Below, piece after piece: positions 51,603-60,750 of a stretch of 64,000 nt of DNA. Position 1 is the stretch's first letter. Each line of letters begins with the position of its first letter. The notes below the pieces were generated by a model. It made no database searches, was not told where the DNA came from, and saw only the letters and a list, made by a program, of their open reading frames with translations. Source of the stretch: Anaerofilum hominis (GTDB taxonomy: Bacteria > Bacillota > Clostridia > Oscillospirales > Ruminococcaceae); the NCBI RefSeq assembly GCF_014287275.1, contig NZ_JACONZ010000001.1:1054001-1118000 (forward strand), in the 5' to 3' direction. The position numbers and the translations under genes were made by a program.

Positions 51603-53801
51603 CTACTGCCCCGGCGCCTGCATCCGCTTATATTCTGTGATATCGGCGCAGTTGATGAGGTAAGCGTCGCTGTCGCCCCATTTCATGGTGGAAAACTGCA
51701 CGCGGGTCCACACGTCATACTGGGGGTTATAAAACTCTGTGGCGCCGGTCAGCGGGCAGCTCTCGCAGGGGAGGTCCCGCCCAAAAAACGCTTTGTGGCA
51801 GGTCATGCCCGCCCTTGCCGCGGGGTCCAGCCGCAGGGTCTTGTGATTCAGGTACAAAAGCTCATAGGTGTCCTTGCGGATGGCATAGATATAGGCGTCC
51901 TGCATATCCAGGATGGTATTGAGCTGCACCATGATCTGCTCGTTGCGGTCCGCCTCGCGCTTTTTCAGCAGAAAAGTGGTCAGGAGCTGGGCCACCAGCG
52001 AAAGTATGCCGATCTCCTCTTTGTTCCACATGCGCAGACCGGTGCACTCGTCAAAGCCGATGAAGCCGCGAAATCCGCCGCCGTCATACAGCGCGCACTG
52101 CAGCGTGGAGCAGACGCCCTGCGCCTCGAACAGGGCCGCCTGTTCCGGCGTGAGGGCATGGATGTCGCGGCAGTAAAAAACCGCGTCGTTTTGAAACAGG
52201 TCCTGATACCCCTTGACCTTTTCATAGGGGTAATGCTGTAAAAAGGCTTTCTGCGGCGCGATATCCTCATTGCACCACTCATAGGTATTGTCGGCATATT
52301 TTCCGTCGTCGCTGTTCTCAAACACATAAGCGCGGCTCACGTCAAAGCGCCTGCCCACGATCTCCAGAATGGTCCCGACGGCGGCGTCGATATCGGCGGC
52401 GTCGTACAGGATCTGAAACACATAGTTGACCAGACCGTTCCCACCCGCACCCTGGTTGGAGTCGATGGCCGCGCCCAGGGAGGAATAGCCGATCCGCTCC
52501 ACCGCCGCCATGCTGGTGGGGTCAAAACGGGCGCAGCGGTTTTTGCCCAGGCTTTTTGCCTGGTACAGCGCCAGGTCCGCGCGGTGGTACAGGGTCTGGA
52601 AGTCCCTGCCGTCCCACGGGTAAAGGGCCAGGCCGATGCTGCAGGTCACCTCGACGGGCTGTTTTTCCCCCTGGAACAGATGCTCAAAGAGGTCCAAAAG
52701 CTGTTGGGCCTTTTCTTCCGCCATCTGCGCGGAGGGGATATCTTTTAAAAAGACGGCAAACTCGTCCCCGCCGATGCGGCCGATCACGTCCGATTTGCGG
52801 GTCTGCCTTTTCATGCCGGCCGCCAGTTCGGTCAGGACCGCGTCTCCGAACAGATGCCCCTGGCCGTCGTTCACCCGTTTGAAATTGTCCACGTCGATGA
52901 TGAACATGGCGCAGGTCGTCTGCGGGTTGCCCTCCAGATACTGCTGGGCCCTGCGCTCCATTTCAGCGTGGTTGTAAAGCCCGGTCAGGGCGTCGAGTTC
53001 CGCGCGGCGGCGCAGGTCCTCCATCATCCGTTTTTCCTCGTCGATGTCCGAGATGGTGCCCACGGCCCGCAGCGGCTTATTTTCCGCATCGTACTGAGTG
53101 GCCGCCCGCACCCGGCACCAGAGATACCGCTTTTTTGCGGTGCAGATGCGCACATCGATGATGGAATTCGGCGCGCCTTTTTTGATCTCTTCCATCAGCG
53201 CGGCCATGGGCTCGACATCATCCGGGTGAAAATGGCGCAGAAGTTCCTCTTTCTGCAGGCTGGGGTCATAATTGGGCGCATAGCCGAACTTTCCCAGCCA
53301 GTTGGGGGAAAAGGTGATCTCGTCCGCGGCGAGGTCCCACTCAAAGATGATATCCGAGGACTGGTTCATGATGATCTCCAGGTGTTCCAGAGACAGGCGC
53401 AGCTTTTCCTGCGCATCCCGCACCTCGGTGAGGTCCAGAAAAATGCAGAAAAACCGCTGTTCCCGCTCGTCACCGAACAGCTGGGCGCTGCTGGCGGTCC
53501 ACTTATAGCTTCCGTCTCTGCATACGACCCGGTAGCTGAGGGAAAGCCGGCTGCCCCTGTTCAGCTGCCGGTCCACCTCGAGCAGAAAATTCTGCCGGTC
53601 CGACGGGTGGATCATCTCGAGGAACCGGTTTTGAAACCGCTTCTCCAGCTCTTCCCTCGTAAAGCCAAACAGCTCAAAAAAGCCGTCGTTGACCGCAACG
53701 ATGGTATAGCTTTCGTCATTTCTGCACTGCATGACCCCGCCCGGGATCAGGTTCAGCAGGGCTTCCCCCTCCGGGCTGAGCCCTTTGAGCAGTCTTTTCA
53801 T
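51603..53801 (-). CDS. PAS-PAS-GGDEF-GAF-PAS diguanylate cyclase
   Basis: The 732-aa cytoplasmic protein has two PAS domains (about 15-125 and 140-255) followed by a GGDEF domain. GRIGGDEF is intact at 344-348, and an RxxD inhibitory site lies just before it (R335-D338, in RKSDVIGR), so c-di-GMP synthesis with product feedback is expected. A GAF-like domain (about 455-600) follows and a C-terminal PAS carries C668-C679-C682 (CESC). ATG 53801 was preferred; GAGGCG is ten bases upstream. A PAS after the catalytic domain is unusual. Gap to the next kinase is 286 bp with no gene. Confidence 0.9.
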   Translation of the reverse strand: MKRLLKGLSPEGEALLNLIPGGVMQCRNDESYTIVAVNDGFFELFGFTREELEKRFQNRFLEMIHPSDRQNFLLEVDRQLNRGSRLSLSYRVVCRDGSYKWTASSAQLFGDEREQRFFCIFLDLTEVRDAQEKLRLSLEHLEIIMNQSSDIIFEWDLAADEITFSPNWLGKFGYAPNYDPSLQKEELLRHFHPDDVEPMAALMEEIKKGAPNSIIDVRICTAKKRYLWCRVRAATQYDAENKPLRAVGTISDIDEEKRMMEDLRRRAELDALTGLYNHAEMERRAQQYLEGNPQTTCAMFIIDVDNFKRVNDGQGHLFGDAVLTELAAGMKRQTRKSDVIGRIGGDEFAVFLKDIPSAQMAEEKAQQLLDLFEHLFQGEKQPVEVTCSIGLALYPWDGRDFQTLYHRADLALYQAKSLGKNRCARFDPTSMAAVERIGYSSLGAAIDSNQGAGGNGLVNYVFQILYDAADIDAAVGTILEIVGRRFDVSRAYVFENSDDGKYADNTYEWCNEDIAPQKAFLQHYPYEKVKGYQDLFQNDAVFYCRDIHALTPEQAALFEAQGVCSTLQCALYDGGGFRGFIGFDECTGLRMWNKEEIGILSLVAQLLTTFLLKKREADRNEQIMVQLNTILDMQDAYIYAIRKDTYELLYLNHKTLRLDPAARAGMTCHKAFFGRDLPCESCPLTGATEFYNPQYDVWTRVQFSTMKWGDSDAYLINCADITEYKRMQAPGQ

Positions 53802-54087
53802 GTTTGATCGCCTCACCCCACCGGGACCGCGGGCCGCCCTGACGGGCCGCCGGGCCACCGGCTCTGTAAAATGCAGACTGTAAAAAAAGTGAAAACCGCC
53901 CCTTTGCTCCTTGCGCGGGCCGGCGCCGGAGAACCGCCGTCAGGGCGCGTGAGGACGGGCAGCACCGCGCGGGGACATGCCGCCGCGCCTGCCGAAAAAA
54001 GGCCTCCCGCAGAAAGCCCCGGCGCCACGGTGCAGCCCCGCGCGCCGCCGTCCGCCCGTAAAGCGCGCGCCGTGCGGCCTGGCGGGT

Positions 54088-56877
54088 CTATCTTATCCAT
54101 CTCTGCAGGGCCTCCAAAAGCCGCTCGATCTCGATGGGCTTTGCCACATGGTCGTTCATGCCCGCGCTGTGCGCCCTGCCGATATCGGAGGCAAACGCAT
54201 CGGCGGTCAGGGCCAGGATGGGCACGGTCCCGGCGTCGGGACGGCGCAGGGAGCGGATCGCCTCGGCGGCCTGATACCCGTCCATCACCGGCATCTGGAT
54301 ATCCATCAGGATGCAGTCGTATTCCCCCGGCGCGGAGGCCTCAAACCGCTCCACTGCGAGACGGCCGTTTTCCGCCTCGTCCACCGCAAGGCCCTGCATC
54401 TCCAGCAGCTCGGCCGCGATCTCGCGGTTGAGCTGGTTGTCCTCCACCAGCAGGACCCGCCTGCCCGCAAGGCTGGACGGCGGCGCGGCGGCGGGGAGGG
54501 CCGCGGCGTCGGCGCGCCCGCTGCGGCAGAACTGATGAAAGGTGTGGGCGATCTTGGACTTGAACAGCGGTTTTGTGATAAACGCGTCCGCCCCTGCCCT
54601 TTTGAACTCCTCCTCGATAGCGGAGTAATCATAGGCCGACACCACAATGATGGGCAGGTCTGCGCCCAGCTTCTCCCGCAGGGCTTTCAGCGTTTCCAGC
54701 CCGTCCATGCCGGGCATCTTCCAATCCAGGATCACGGAAAAAAAGTCGTCTCGCGCCTCATGGGCGTCCGCAGCGCGGCGGACCGCCTCTTCGCCCGACA
54801 GCACCCAGCTGCTGCGCATGCCCAGCTCCTCCAGGATCTCTGCGGCGCTCTCGCAGACGGCCTGATCGTCGTCCACCACCAGCACCGGCAGGCCGCACAG
54901 CTCTCCGTCGTTCTCCTCCGCCTCCTCGCACAGCTCGAAAGAGACGGCCACCAGGAAGCGGCTGCCCTCGCCCAGGGCGCTTTTGACCTCAATGGTGCCG
55001 TTCATCATGCGCACGATGTTCTGGGTGATCGCCATCCCCAGCCCCGTCCCCTGGACCCGGCCGGCCTTTGCCTCCTCCGCGCGGGAAAAGGGCTCGAAAA
55101 TGTGGGGGATATACGCTTCGGACATGCCGATCCCGTTGTCGGTGACAAGGAACTCGTACTGTCCCCTGCCCTTTGCAAAGGACGGCACCTCGCGCACCCG
55201 CAGCCCGACGCAGCCGCCCTCCGGGGTATACTTGACCGCGTTGGACAGCAGGTTCATCAGGACCTGCCGCAGGCGGCTCTGATCGGTGACGACCGTCTCG
55301 TGCCGCACATGGTCGGCGTTGATCTGCAGCTCCTGCCGCTTTGCGGCGGCCAGCGGACGGAACACGTCCATCACGTCCTCGATCAGCTCCGGCAGCGACG
55401 TCCGCTCTGAGAGCAGGTCGATCTTTCCGCTCTCGATCTTGGACATATCCAGCACTTCATTGATGAGACCCAGAAGGTGCCGGCTGGAGATGCTGATCTT
55501 GGCAAGGCAGTCCTGTACCTTTTCCGGGGAGTGCAGGTTTGCCTGCGCGATGACCGACATGCCGATGATGGCGTTCATGGGGGTGCGGATATCGTGGGAC
55601 ATGGAGGAGAGAAAGTTGGTCTTGGCATCGCTGGCGATCTGCGCCGCCTTGCAGGCGTCCTCCAGCGCTTCTCGCTGCCGGGCCTGCTCCAGCCGCTCCC
55701 GCGTCACGTCCACACCCACGCTGTAATAAGAGGGAATGCCGTCCCAGCTGTCCTCCCCGCTGACGTAGCTGTAGGTCATCATGAAAATCTTGACAGTGCC
55801 GTCCCGGGTGACGACGCGCCCCTCCACTGCCGTGGGCTGGCCGGTCACCTTTGACTGCCGCATGACCTCGGCGGCGTGTTCGATGTCCTCCGGGTGGACA
55901 TAGGTGCACTGAGAGTGCAGCTCCTGCTCAAACTGCTCTTTGGTATAGCCGATCAGGTCCAGAAACCCGCCGCTGTACCAGAGCACCGTGCGCATATCCC
56001 GGCCGTCCACCCGCGCCAGCCCGCCGGGGACGCTGCGGATCAGGGCGTCCCGCTCCTGATCTTTCTTGGCCAGCTTGTATTCCGTGCTGTACATATCGTG
56101 GGACAGCTCCAGCCGCGCCCGGTGGCCGTCCCAGTCGATGATGCGGTTTTTGATCTTAAAGGATCGTTCCAGCACCGGGTTCTGAAATTCCCACTCGTAA
56201 AAGGCATCCGCGGTCAGCTTGTCGTTGGTGCAGAAAGGGCAGGGGGAGCTTCTTCCCTGGATGACCTCGTAACACTTGCGGCCCGTCAGCCGGACCGCGG
56301 GCGCGCCCAGCACCTCGCAGGCGCGCTGGTTCACATATAAAAGTTCATAGGTGTCCATATCGCTGACGTAGACGTTCCCCTCGTAGGCGTCCAGCATCCA
56401 GTGAAAATACTGCAGCTTTTGTCGGCAAAGCTGCTGTGCCTCTTCCTGCGGGGGCTGCGCTTCCAGGGCGGTGAGCTCCGCCCGCAGCGCCGGCGCGCCG
56501 GAGGAGGGGTCTTCCCCCACGGTGCCGCAAAGGCGCGCAGGGAAAGACCCGCCCGCCCAAAGGGGCAGGCGGACGGTCATCCCGATATCGGAGCGGCCCT
56601 CGCGCAGCGCCCGCGCCGCCGCCTGCCGGATGGCGGCGAACTCGTCTGGCAGCTGCGCGTAATACTGCCGCAGATCACAAAAGCGGGCGCAGAATTCCTC
56701 TTTGGAACACCCGATGCTGCGGAAAAAGGCGGCGTTTCCCCAACGGAAAGTCAGCCCCTCGTCCAGCAGGCAGCAGATCATGCCCGTGCGCAGCGTGTCC
56801 AGCACCGCCGGGCATACCGCTTCCGGCCTGTGGGACGCATCGGTCCCGGCCTGCGCCGTTCCCTGTCTGTTTTCCAT
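54088..56877 (-). CDS. PAS-containing hybrid histidine kinase with two receivers
   Basis: A 929-aa cytoplasmic protein: an N-terminal PAS-like part, then a PAS with C202-C213-C216 (SPCPFC), another PAS (about 270-390), HisKA (SSMSHDIRTPMNAIIGMS), HATPase_c (NLLSNAVKYTPEGG, DNGIGMSEAY, GTGLGMAITQN) and two receivers (LDWKMPGMDG and MDIQMPVMDG). No membrane helix and no HPt. Starts at 56877 with GGCGG upstream. Promoter element copy 2 lies 120 bp upstream. Confidence 0.9.
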   Translation of the reverse strand: MENRQGTAQAGTDASHRPEAVCPAVLDTLRTGMICCLLDEGLTFRWGNAAFFRSIGCSKEEFCARFCDLRQYYAQLPDEFAAIRQAAARALREGRSDIGMTVRLPLWAGGSFPARLCGTVGEDPSSGAPALRAELTALEAQPPQEEAQQLCRQKLQYFHWMLDAYEGNVYVSDMDTYELLYVNQRACEVLGAPAVRLTGRKCYEVIQGRSSPCPFCTNDKLTADAFYEWEFQNPVLERSFKIKNRIIDWDGHRARLELSHDMYSTEYKLAKKDQERDALIRSVPGGLARVDGRDMRTVLWYSGGFLDLIGYTKEQFEQELHSQCTYVHPEDIEHAAEVMRQSKVTGQPTAVEGRVVTRDGTVKIFMMTYSYVSGEDSWDGIPSYYSVGVDVTRERLEQARQREALEDACKAAQIASDAKTNFLSSMSHDIRTPMNAIIGMSVIAQANLHSPEKVQDCLAKISISSRHLLGLINEVLDMSKIESGKIDLLSERTSLPELIEDVMDVFRPLAAAKRQELQINADHVRHETVVTDQSRLRQVLMNLLSNAVKYTPEGGCVGLRVREVPSFAKGRGQYEFLVTDNGIGMSEAYIPHIFEPFSRAEEAKAGRVQGTGLGMAITQNIVRMMNGTIEVKSALGEGSRFLVAVSFELCEEAEENDGELCGLPVLVVDDDQAVCESAAEILEELGMRSSWVLSGEEAVRRAADAHEARDDFFSVILDWKMPGMDGLETLKALREKLGADLPIIVVSAYDYSAIEEEFKRAGADAFITKPLFKSKIAHTFHQFCRSGRADAAALPAAAPPSSLAGRRVLLVEDNQLNREIAAELLEMQGLAVDEAENGRLAVERFEASAPGEYDCILMDIQMPVMDGYQAAEAIRSLRRPDAGTVPILALTADAFASDIGRAHSAGMNDHVAKPIEIERLLEALQRWIR

Positions 56878-56974
56878 TCTTCAACCGCCTGTTCCGTGCG
56901 ACCCGGGGGGATCGTCCTGTTTTTTTCAAGCCCGCGCCTGCGGGAAATGCCCGCAGCAAAAGGCAAAACGCAAA

Positions 56975-57028
56975 TTGCTCACATACATATATATGACTCA
57001 GTATAGCAAAAGCCGCCATAAAACGCAA
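56975..57028 (-). promoter_or_regulatory. Promoter plus conserved downstream element (copy 2)
   Basis: On the minus strand TTGCGT (57023-57028), 17-bp spacer, TATACT (57000-57005), followed by GAGTCATATATATGTATGTG and AGCAA. Aligns over about 35 bp with 49898-49950, one base longer. The rest of 56878-57189 is unassigned. Confidence 0.6.
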
Positions 57029-57189
57029 CACTGCCGCGCCGCTGTGTTTTGCTCCTTTTTCGCCCGCGGGACCGGCGTGGACCGGCGCGTTTGCCGCTTT
57101 TTCCTCTGCTTTTTTCACATCGCCCCCGCTGCCGCGGCCCGGCCGGTGCTAGGGCGATAGCAAATCTAATACTTTATTTCAGTTCTTCT

Positions 57190-57498
57190 TTATTGCAAAT
57201 GCTCAATAAACTTCTTGACGATTTCTTCCTTATCGATATCCCATCGGGCAATCAGCATATCCAAAAGTACAGATTTGATGAAGCTATCCGCAAACGGCTC
57301 CTTGCGGTGCACCATTATCAGGACAAAGATCAACTCATACAGAGCCGCTTTGTCAAGCCGTTCCATTAGCATTTTCATCATTTCAGGGTTCATGTGTTTG
57401 TCATTCGGCGTGCAGATCAAGTACCACCAACCGCTGTATTGTCTTATCCATTTCAGGAATTTAACCGTTTGTTTCATCCGGCTATTTTCTTTTTCCAT
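57190..57498 (-). CDS. Hypothetical AT-rich protein (102 aa)
   Basis: No family recognised. The sequence is helical and rich in Met, Lys and Leu (MKMLMERLDKAALYELIFVL), with IRQYSGWWYLICTPNDKHMN near the N-terminus. AGAGGAG precedes ATG 57498. It is divergent from an XRE gene, with an inverted repeat between them, and is markedly AT-rich, suggesting import of the pair. Confidence 0.6.
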   Translation of the reverse strand: MEKENSRMKQTVKFLKWIRQYSGWWYLICTPNDKHMNPEMMKMLMERLDKAALYELIFVLIMVHRKEPFADSFIKSVLLDMLIARWDIDKEEIVKKFIEHLQ

Positions 57499-57518
57499 CT
57501 TGGTTTTCTCCTCTTTGA

Positions 57519-57590
57519 TTATCACTATCTAGTTATAATCGCAACTTTTAAATGTGCTAAAATCAATTACAAATTACTGGATAGTGATAA
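57519..57590. promoter_or_regulatory. Inverted repeat in the divergent XRE promoter region
   Basis: TTATCACTATC (57519-57529) and GATAGTGATAA (57580-57590), 50 bp apart, flanking both promoters. Likely operators for the XRE protein. Confidence 0.6.
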
Positions 57591-57607
57591 AAAAGGAGAA
57601 ATGCACA

Positions 57608-57874
57608 ATGGCCAAGATCTTGCAGGATATAAGCATAGGCAATAATCTACAAAGGATACGGAAAATGCGGGGATTGACCCAAAATGACGTTTGTGCAAGG
57701 ATGGCCTCATTGGGCAGGCCAATGTTACAGTCAACCTATGCCCAAATTGAAACCGGCGCAAGAAATATTTTTATTAGCGACCTGATCGCTTTGAGGACCG
57801 TATTGAATACTCAGTATGATGAGATCTTCAAGGGGTTAAGTCCGATCAATAAGTATGAGCAGGGCGTTGAATAA
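57608..57874 (+). CDS. XRE-family HTH regulator, paralog of 36326-36589
   Basis: The 88-aa protein shares with the 36-kb XRE the sequence order I-G-x2-L-x2-I-R-x3-G-L-T-Q, an extended recognition loop (MASLGRPMLQSTYAQIE) and G-x-R-N-I-x2-S-D-L-I-A-L-R-x-V-L-N. GGAG precedes ATG 57608 by nine bases. Divergent from an unknown AT-rich gene; probably autoregulatory through the flanking inverted repeat. Followed by a terminator at 57975. Confidence 0.85.
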   Translation: MAKILQDISIGNNLQRIRKMRGLTQNDVCARMASLGRPMLQSTYAQIETGARNIFISDLIALRTVLNTQYDEIFKGLSPINKYEQGVE

Positions 57875-57974
57875 ACAAATCTCTGCATTTTTCCCGCTCC
57901 AAGCCGTGTATGCGCATTTCCATTCCTTTGAATAACCTTGCTTTGTTGCTTGAGCATTTCTATTGTTAAAATAT

Positions 57975-58016
57975 AAAAAAACCCCCGCTGTTGCTTTCAC
58001 AGCGGGGGAGTTCTTT
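57975..58016. terminator. Bidirectional terminator
   Basis: CCCCCGCTGT, 7-nt loop, ACAGCGGGGG with A-run before and TTCTTT after, between the XRE gene and lysS. Confidence 0.8.
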
Positions 58017-58121
58017 ATGATGGGACTTTTTTCACTTGTCGTGCCGCTTGCCCAAAAGCGCCGCGAACCGCGCTTTTTCGTTTTCAGCGGCGTGCAAACC
58101 GTGGATTCCACGGAGGGACGC

Positions 58122-59738
58122 TCACTCCAGCGGCTTCATCGTGGGGAAGAGCAGCACGTCGCGGATGGATGCCGAGTCGGTGAGCAGCATCACCAGCCGG
58201 TCCACGCCGAAGCCCAGGCCGCCCGTGGGCGGCAGACCGTACTCCAGCGCCGTGACGTAATCGTAATCCACCTGCGCCCTGCTGGCGGGGTCCAACGCTT
58301 TGCGCTCGGCCACCTGCCGCTCAAAGCGGCCTTTCTGGTCGATGGGGTCGTTCAGCTCGCTGAACGCGTTGCCAAACTCGGTGGCGTTGATGAAATACTC
58401 AAACCGCTCGGTAAAAGCGGGGTCGTCCGGCTTGCGCTTGGCAAGCGGGCTGATCTCCACCGGGTAATCATAGATAAAGGTGGGCTGGATGAGCTTGTCC
58501 TCGACGAAAGCGTCGAAAAACTCGGCCAGGATCGCGCCCCGGGTCGGCACCTCGGGCAGCTCCACGTGATGCTCTTTGGCCAGGGCGACCGCCTCTTCGT
58601 CGCCGGCCACGGCGGCAAAGTCCACCCCGGCATACTTTTTCACCGCTTCCACCATGGTCATCCGCTCCCAGTGGGACAGGTCGATCTGCTGGCCCTGGTA
58701 GGGCACCACCAGGCTGCCGCAGACCTTTTGGGCCACGGTCTTCATCATCTCCTCCACCAGGTCCATCATGCCGAAATAATCGGTAAAGGCCTGGTACAGT
58801 TCGATGGTGGTGAACTCGGGGTTGTGTTTGGGGTCCATGCCCTCGTTGCGGAAGATGCGCCCCACCTCGTAGACCCGCTCCATGCCGCCCACGATCAGGC
58901 GTTTTAAGTACAGCTCGGTCTCGATGCGCAGCACCATATCCATGTCCAGCGTGTTGTGGTGGGTGATAAAGGGCCGCGCCGAGGCGCCGATCTCAAACGG
59001 GGTGAGGATGGGGGTGTCCACCTCCAGAAAGCCCTTGCCGTCCAGATAGCTGCGCAGCTCGCGCAGGATCAGGCTGCGCTTGACAAAGGTGTCCTTGACC
59101 TCCGGGTTGACGATCAGGTCCACATACCGCTGGCGATAGCGGGCCTCCCGGTCCTTGAGGCCGTGGAACTTTTCGGGCAGGGGCAGCAGGGATTTTGCCA
59201 GCAGGGTAATGGCGTGCACCTTGACCGAGATCTCCCCCATTTTGGTGCGGAAGACCTCGCCGGTCACCCCCACCAGATCGCCGATGTCATATTTTTTATA
59301 GGCCGCGTAGGGCTCTTCGCCCACCACGTCCCGGCGCAGATAGATCTGGATATCCCCCGAGCCGTCCCGCAGCTCGGCAAAGCTTGCCTTGCCCATGATG
59401 CGCTTGCTCATCAGGCGGCCCGCCACCGACACGGTCTTGCCGGTCTCGCCCTCCGGCGTGTCGGCAAAATCCGCCTTGATGCCGGCCGCGTGGGCGTCTA
59501 CCGGGTATTTGGTCTGCCGGAACGGGTCGCAGCCCGCCTCGCGCAGGGCCGACAGCTTGTCCCTGCGGATCTGCAGCAGCTCGCTGTACGCCGCGGCGGA
59601 GAGCTCCTCCCCCGCCTCGGCGGCTTTCTGCGCCGCCTTTTTGGCGCCGGCCTTTACCCCGGCCGCCGCCTCCTGTACCGCGTCCTGCGCCTTTTTCAGC
59701 AGCTCCGCGCCCTGCTGTGCCTGTCCCTTCTCTTCCAT
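58122..59738 (-). CDS. lysS: Lysyl-tRNA synthetase (class II)
   Basis: A 538-aa class II synthetase charging tRNA-Lys. An OB-fold anticodon-binding domain (about 65-215) is followed by the catalytic core with FLEVDTPILTPFEIGASARPF, RIFRNEGMDPKHNPEFTTIE (motif 2) and PTGGLGFGVDRLVMLL (motif 3). Unusual: the first about 55 residues are an Ala/Lys-rich extension (KAQDAVQEAAAGVKAGAKKA) absent from E. coli. GGAGG precedes ATG 59738. It follows greA but a terminator lies between. Confidence 0.95.
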   Translation of the reverse strand: MEEKGQAQQGAELLKKAQDAVQEAAAGVKAGAKKAAQKAAEAGEELSAAAYSELLQIRRDKLSALREAGCDPFRQTKYPVDAHAAGIKADFADTPEGETGKTVSVAGRLMSKRIMGKASFAELRDGSGDIQIYLRRDVVGEEPYAAYKKYDIGDLVGVTGEVFRTKMGEISVKVHAITLLAKSLLPLPEKFHGLKDREARYRQRYVDLIVNPEVKDTFVKRSLILRELRSYLDGKGFLEVDTPILTPFEIGASARPFITHHNTLDMDMVLRIETELYLKRLIVGGMERVYEVGRIFRNEGMDPKHNPEFTTIELYQAFTDYFGMMDLVEEMMKTVAQKVCGSLVVPYQGQQIDLSHWERMTMVEAVKKYAGVDFAAVAGDEEAVALAKEHHVELPEVPTRGAILAEFFDAFVEDKLIQPTFIYDYPVEISPLAKRKPDDPAFTERFEYFINATEFGNAFSELNDPIDQKGRFERQVAERKALDPASRAQVDYDYVTALEYGLPPTGGLGFGVDRLVMLLTDSASIRDVLLFPTMKPLE

Positions 59739-59863
59739 ATTGCGCCTCCTTTTTACTTCCCCGCGCCGGTCTGCCGCCCGCCTTGGGCAGCTGCCGGAAA
59801 GCTCTGCCCCGCGGCCTGCGGCAAACAGCGCAGACGCGGCCCGTTCCCGGCCCGGCATGAACC

Positions 59864-59892
59864 AAAAAAGAGGGGCGGCAGCGCCGCCCCCC
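59864..59892 (-). terminator. Terminator of greA
   Basis: GGGGCGGC-AGC-GCCGCCCC with TCTTTTTTGG on the minus strand. It lies between greA and lysS, so lysS may depend on read-through or its own promoter. Confidence 0.75.
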
Positions 59893-59913
59893 GTATCTGC
59901 CGTCTGTGGGCGG

Positions 59914-60396
59914 TCACTGCGCGGTGGAGATTTCCAGCACCTCGTAGTGGACGACCGCGCCGCTGGGCACCGTGATCTCGGCGATCTCGCCCACGCGCTT
60001 GCCCAGCAGGCCTTTGCCCACTGCGCTCTCGTCCGAGATCTTGCCCTCCATCGGGTCCGCCTCGGTGGAGCCGACGATGCTGTACTCGTCCACGTCCCCG
60101 TCGTCGTCCTTGACCTTGACGCGGCTGCCGACCATGACCTGGTCGTTGGTCAGCTCGCTGTGGTCCAGGACGCGCACGTTTTTGAGCATTTTTTCCAAAA
60201 AGATGATCCGGCTCTCCACCAGGCCCTGCTCGTTTTTCGCCTCGTCGTATTCGCTGTTTTCAGACAGGTCCCCAAAGCCGCGCGCCACCTTGATCTTCTC
60301 CGCGACCTCTTTGCGTTTGACTGTTTTCAGCTCTTCCAGCTCGTCCTCCAGGGCTTTCAGGCCCTCGGCGGTGACGACCATTTCTTTGTTGTTCAC
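59914..60396 (-). CDS. greA: Transcription elongation factor GreA
   Basis: A 160-aa Gre factor. The N-terminal coiled coil (about residues 10-75) carries [17 protein letters not shown] with the acidic tip residues for RNA cleavage, and the C-terminal FKBP-like half has VGSRVKVKD and [24 protein letters not shown] eight bases before GTG 60396 fixes the start; ATG five codons later is possible. Promoter with consensus boxes about 110 bp upstream. Confidence 0.95.
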   Translation of the reverse strand: MNNKEMVVTAEGLKALEDELEELKTVKRKEVAEKIKVARGFGDLSENSEYDEAKNEQGLVESRIIFLEKMLKNVRVLDHSELTNDQVMVGSRVKVKDDDGDVDEYSIVGSTEADPMEGKISDESAVGKGLLGKRVGEIAEITVPSGAVVHYEVLEISTAQ

Positions 60397-60502
60397 GATC
60401 CTGTCTCCTTTTCCTCCGCGGCGGGGTTCACTCCACCGCCCGCATAATATGCGAAAGACCGGGGAGAGGGTCCGCCTCACCCCGGCTAAACAGTAAGATG
60501 TA

Positions 60503-60531
60503 TTATAGTATAGAAGCCTCTCCATGTCAAG
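60503..60531 (-). promoter_or_regulatory. Consensus promoter of greA
   Basis: Minus strand TTGACA, 17-bp spacer, TATAAT, both boxes perfect. Confidence 0.85.
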
Positions 60532-60660
60532 TGCAGTGGGCGTCTTTTACAATTTTACAGCTTGCTGCCCGCAGGTATGTTTTTCCAGGCGCGGGGTCCC
60601 GCGGCCCGGTCGGCACATCTCAGTATATGCGCTCCCCCGCCGCCTTATACCCTCTGCGCA

Positions 60661-60696
60661 GCCGCAGGGCCCCTCCCGAAAGAGGGGCCCCGCGGC
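60661..60696. terminator. Hairpin downstream of the EF-G-like gene
   Basis: GCCGCAGGGCCCCTC, 6-nt loop, GAGGGGCCCCGCGGC. No clear T-run on either side. Confidence 0.55.
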
Positions 60697-60750
60697 TGTT
60701 AAGAGAGGAGTATGAGAAGAGGGGAAAGCAAAATCAGGGGAGGCTTTGCC

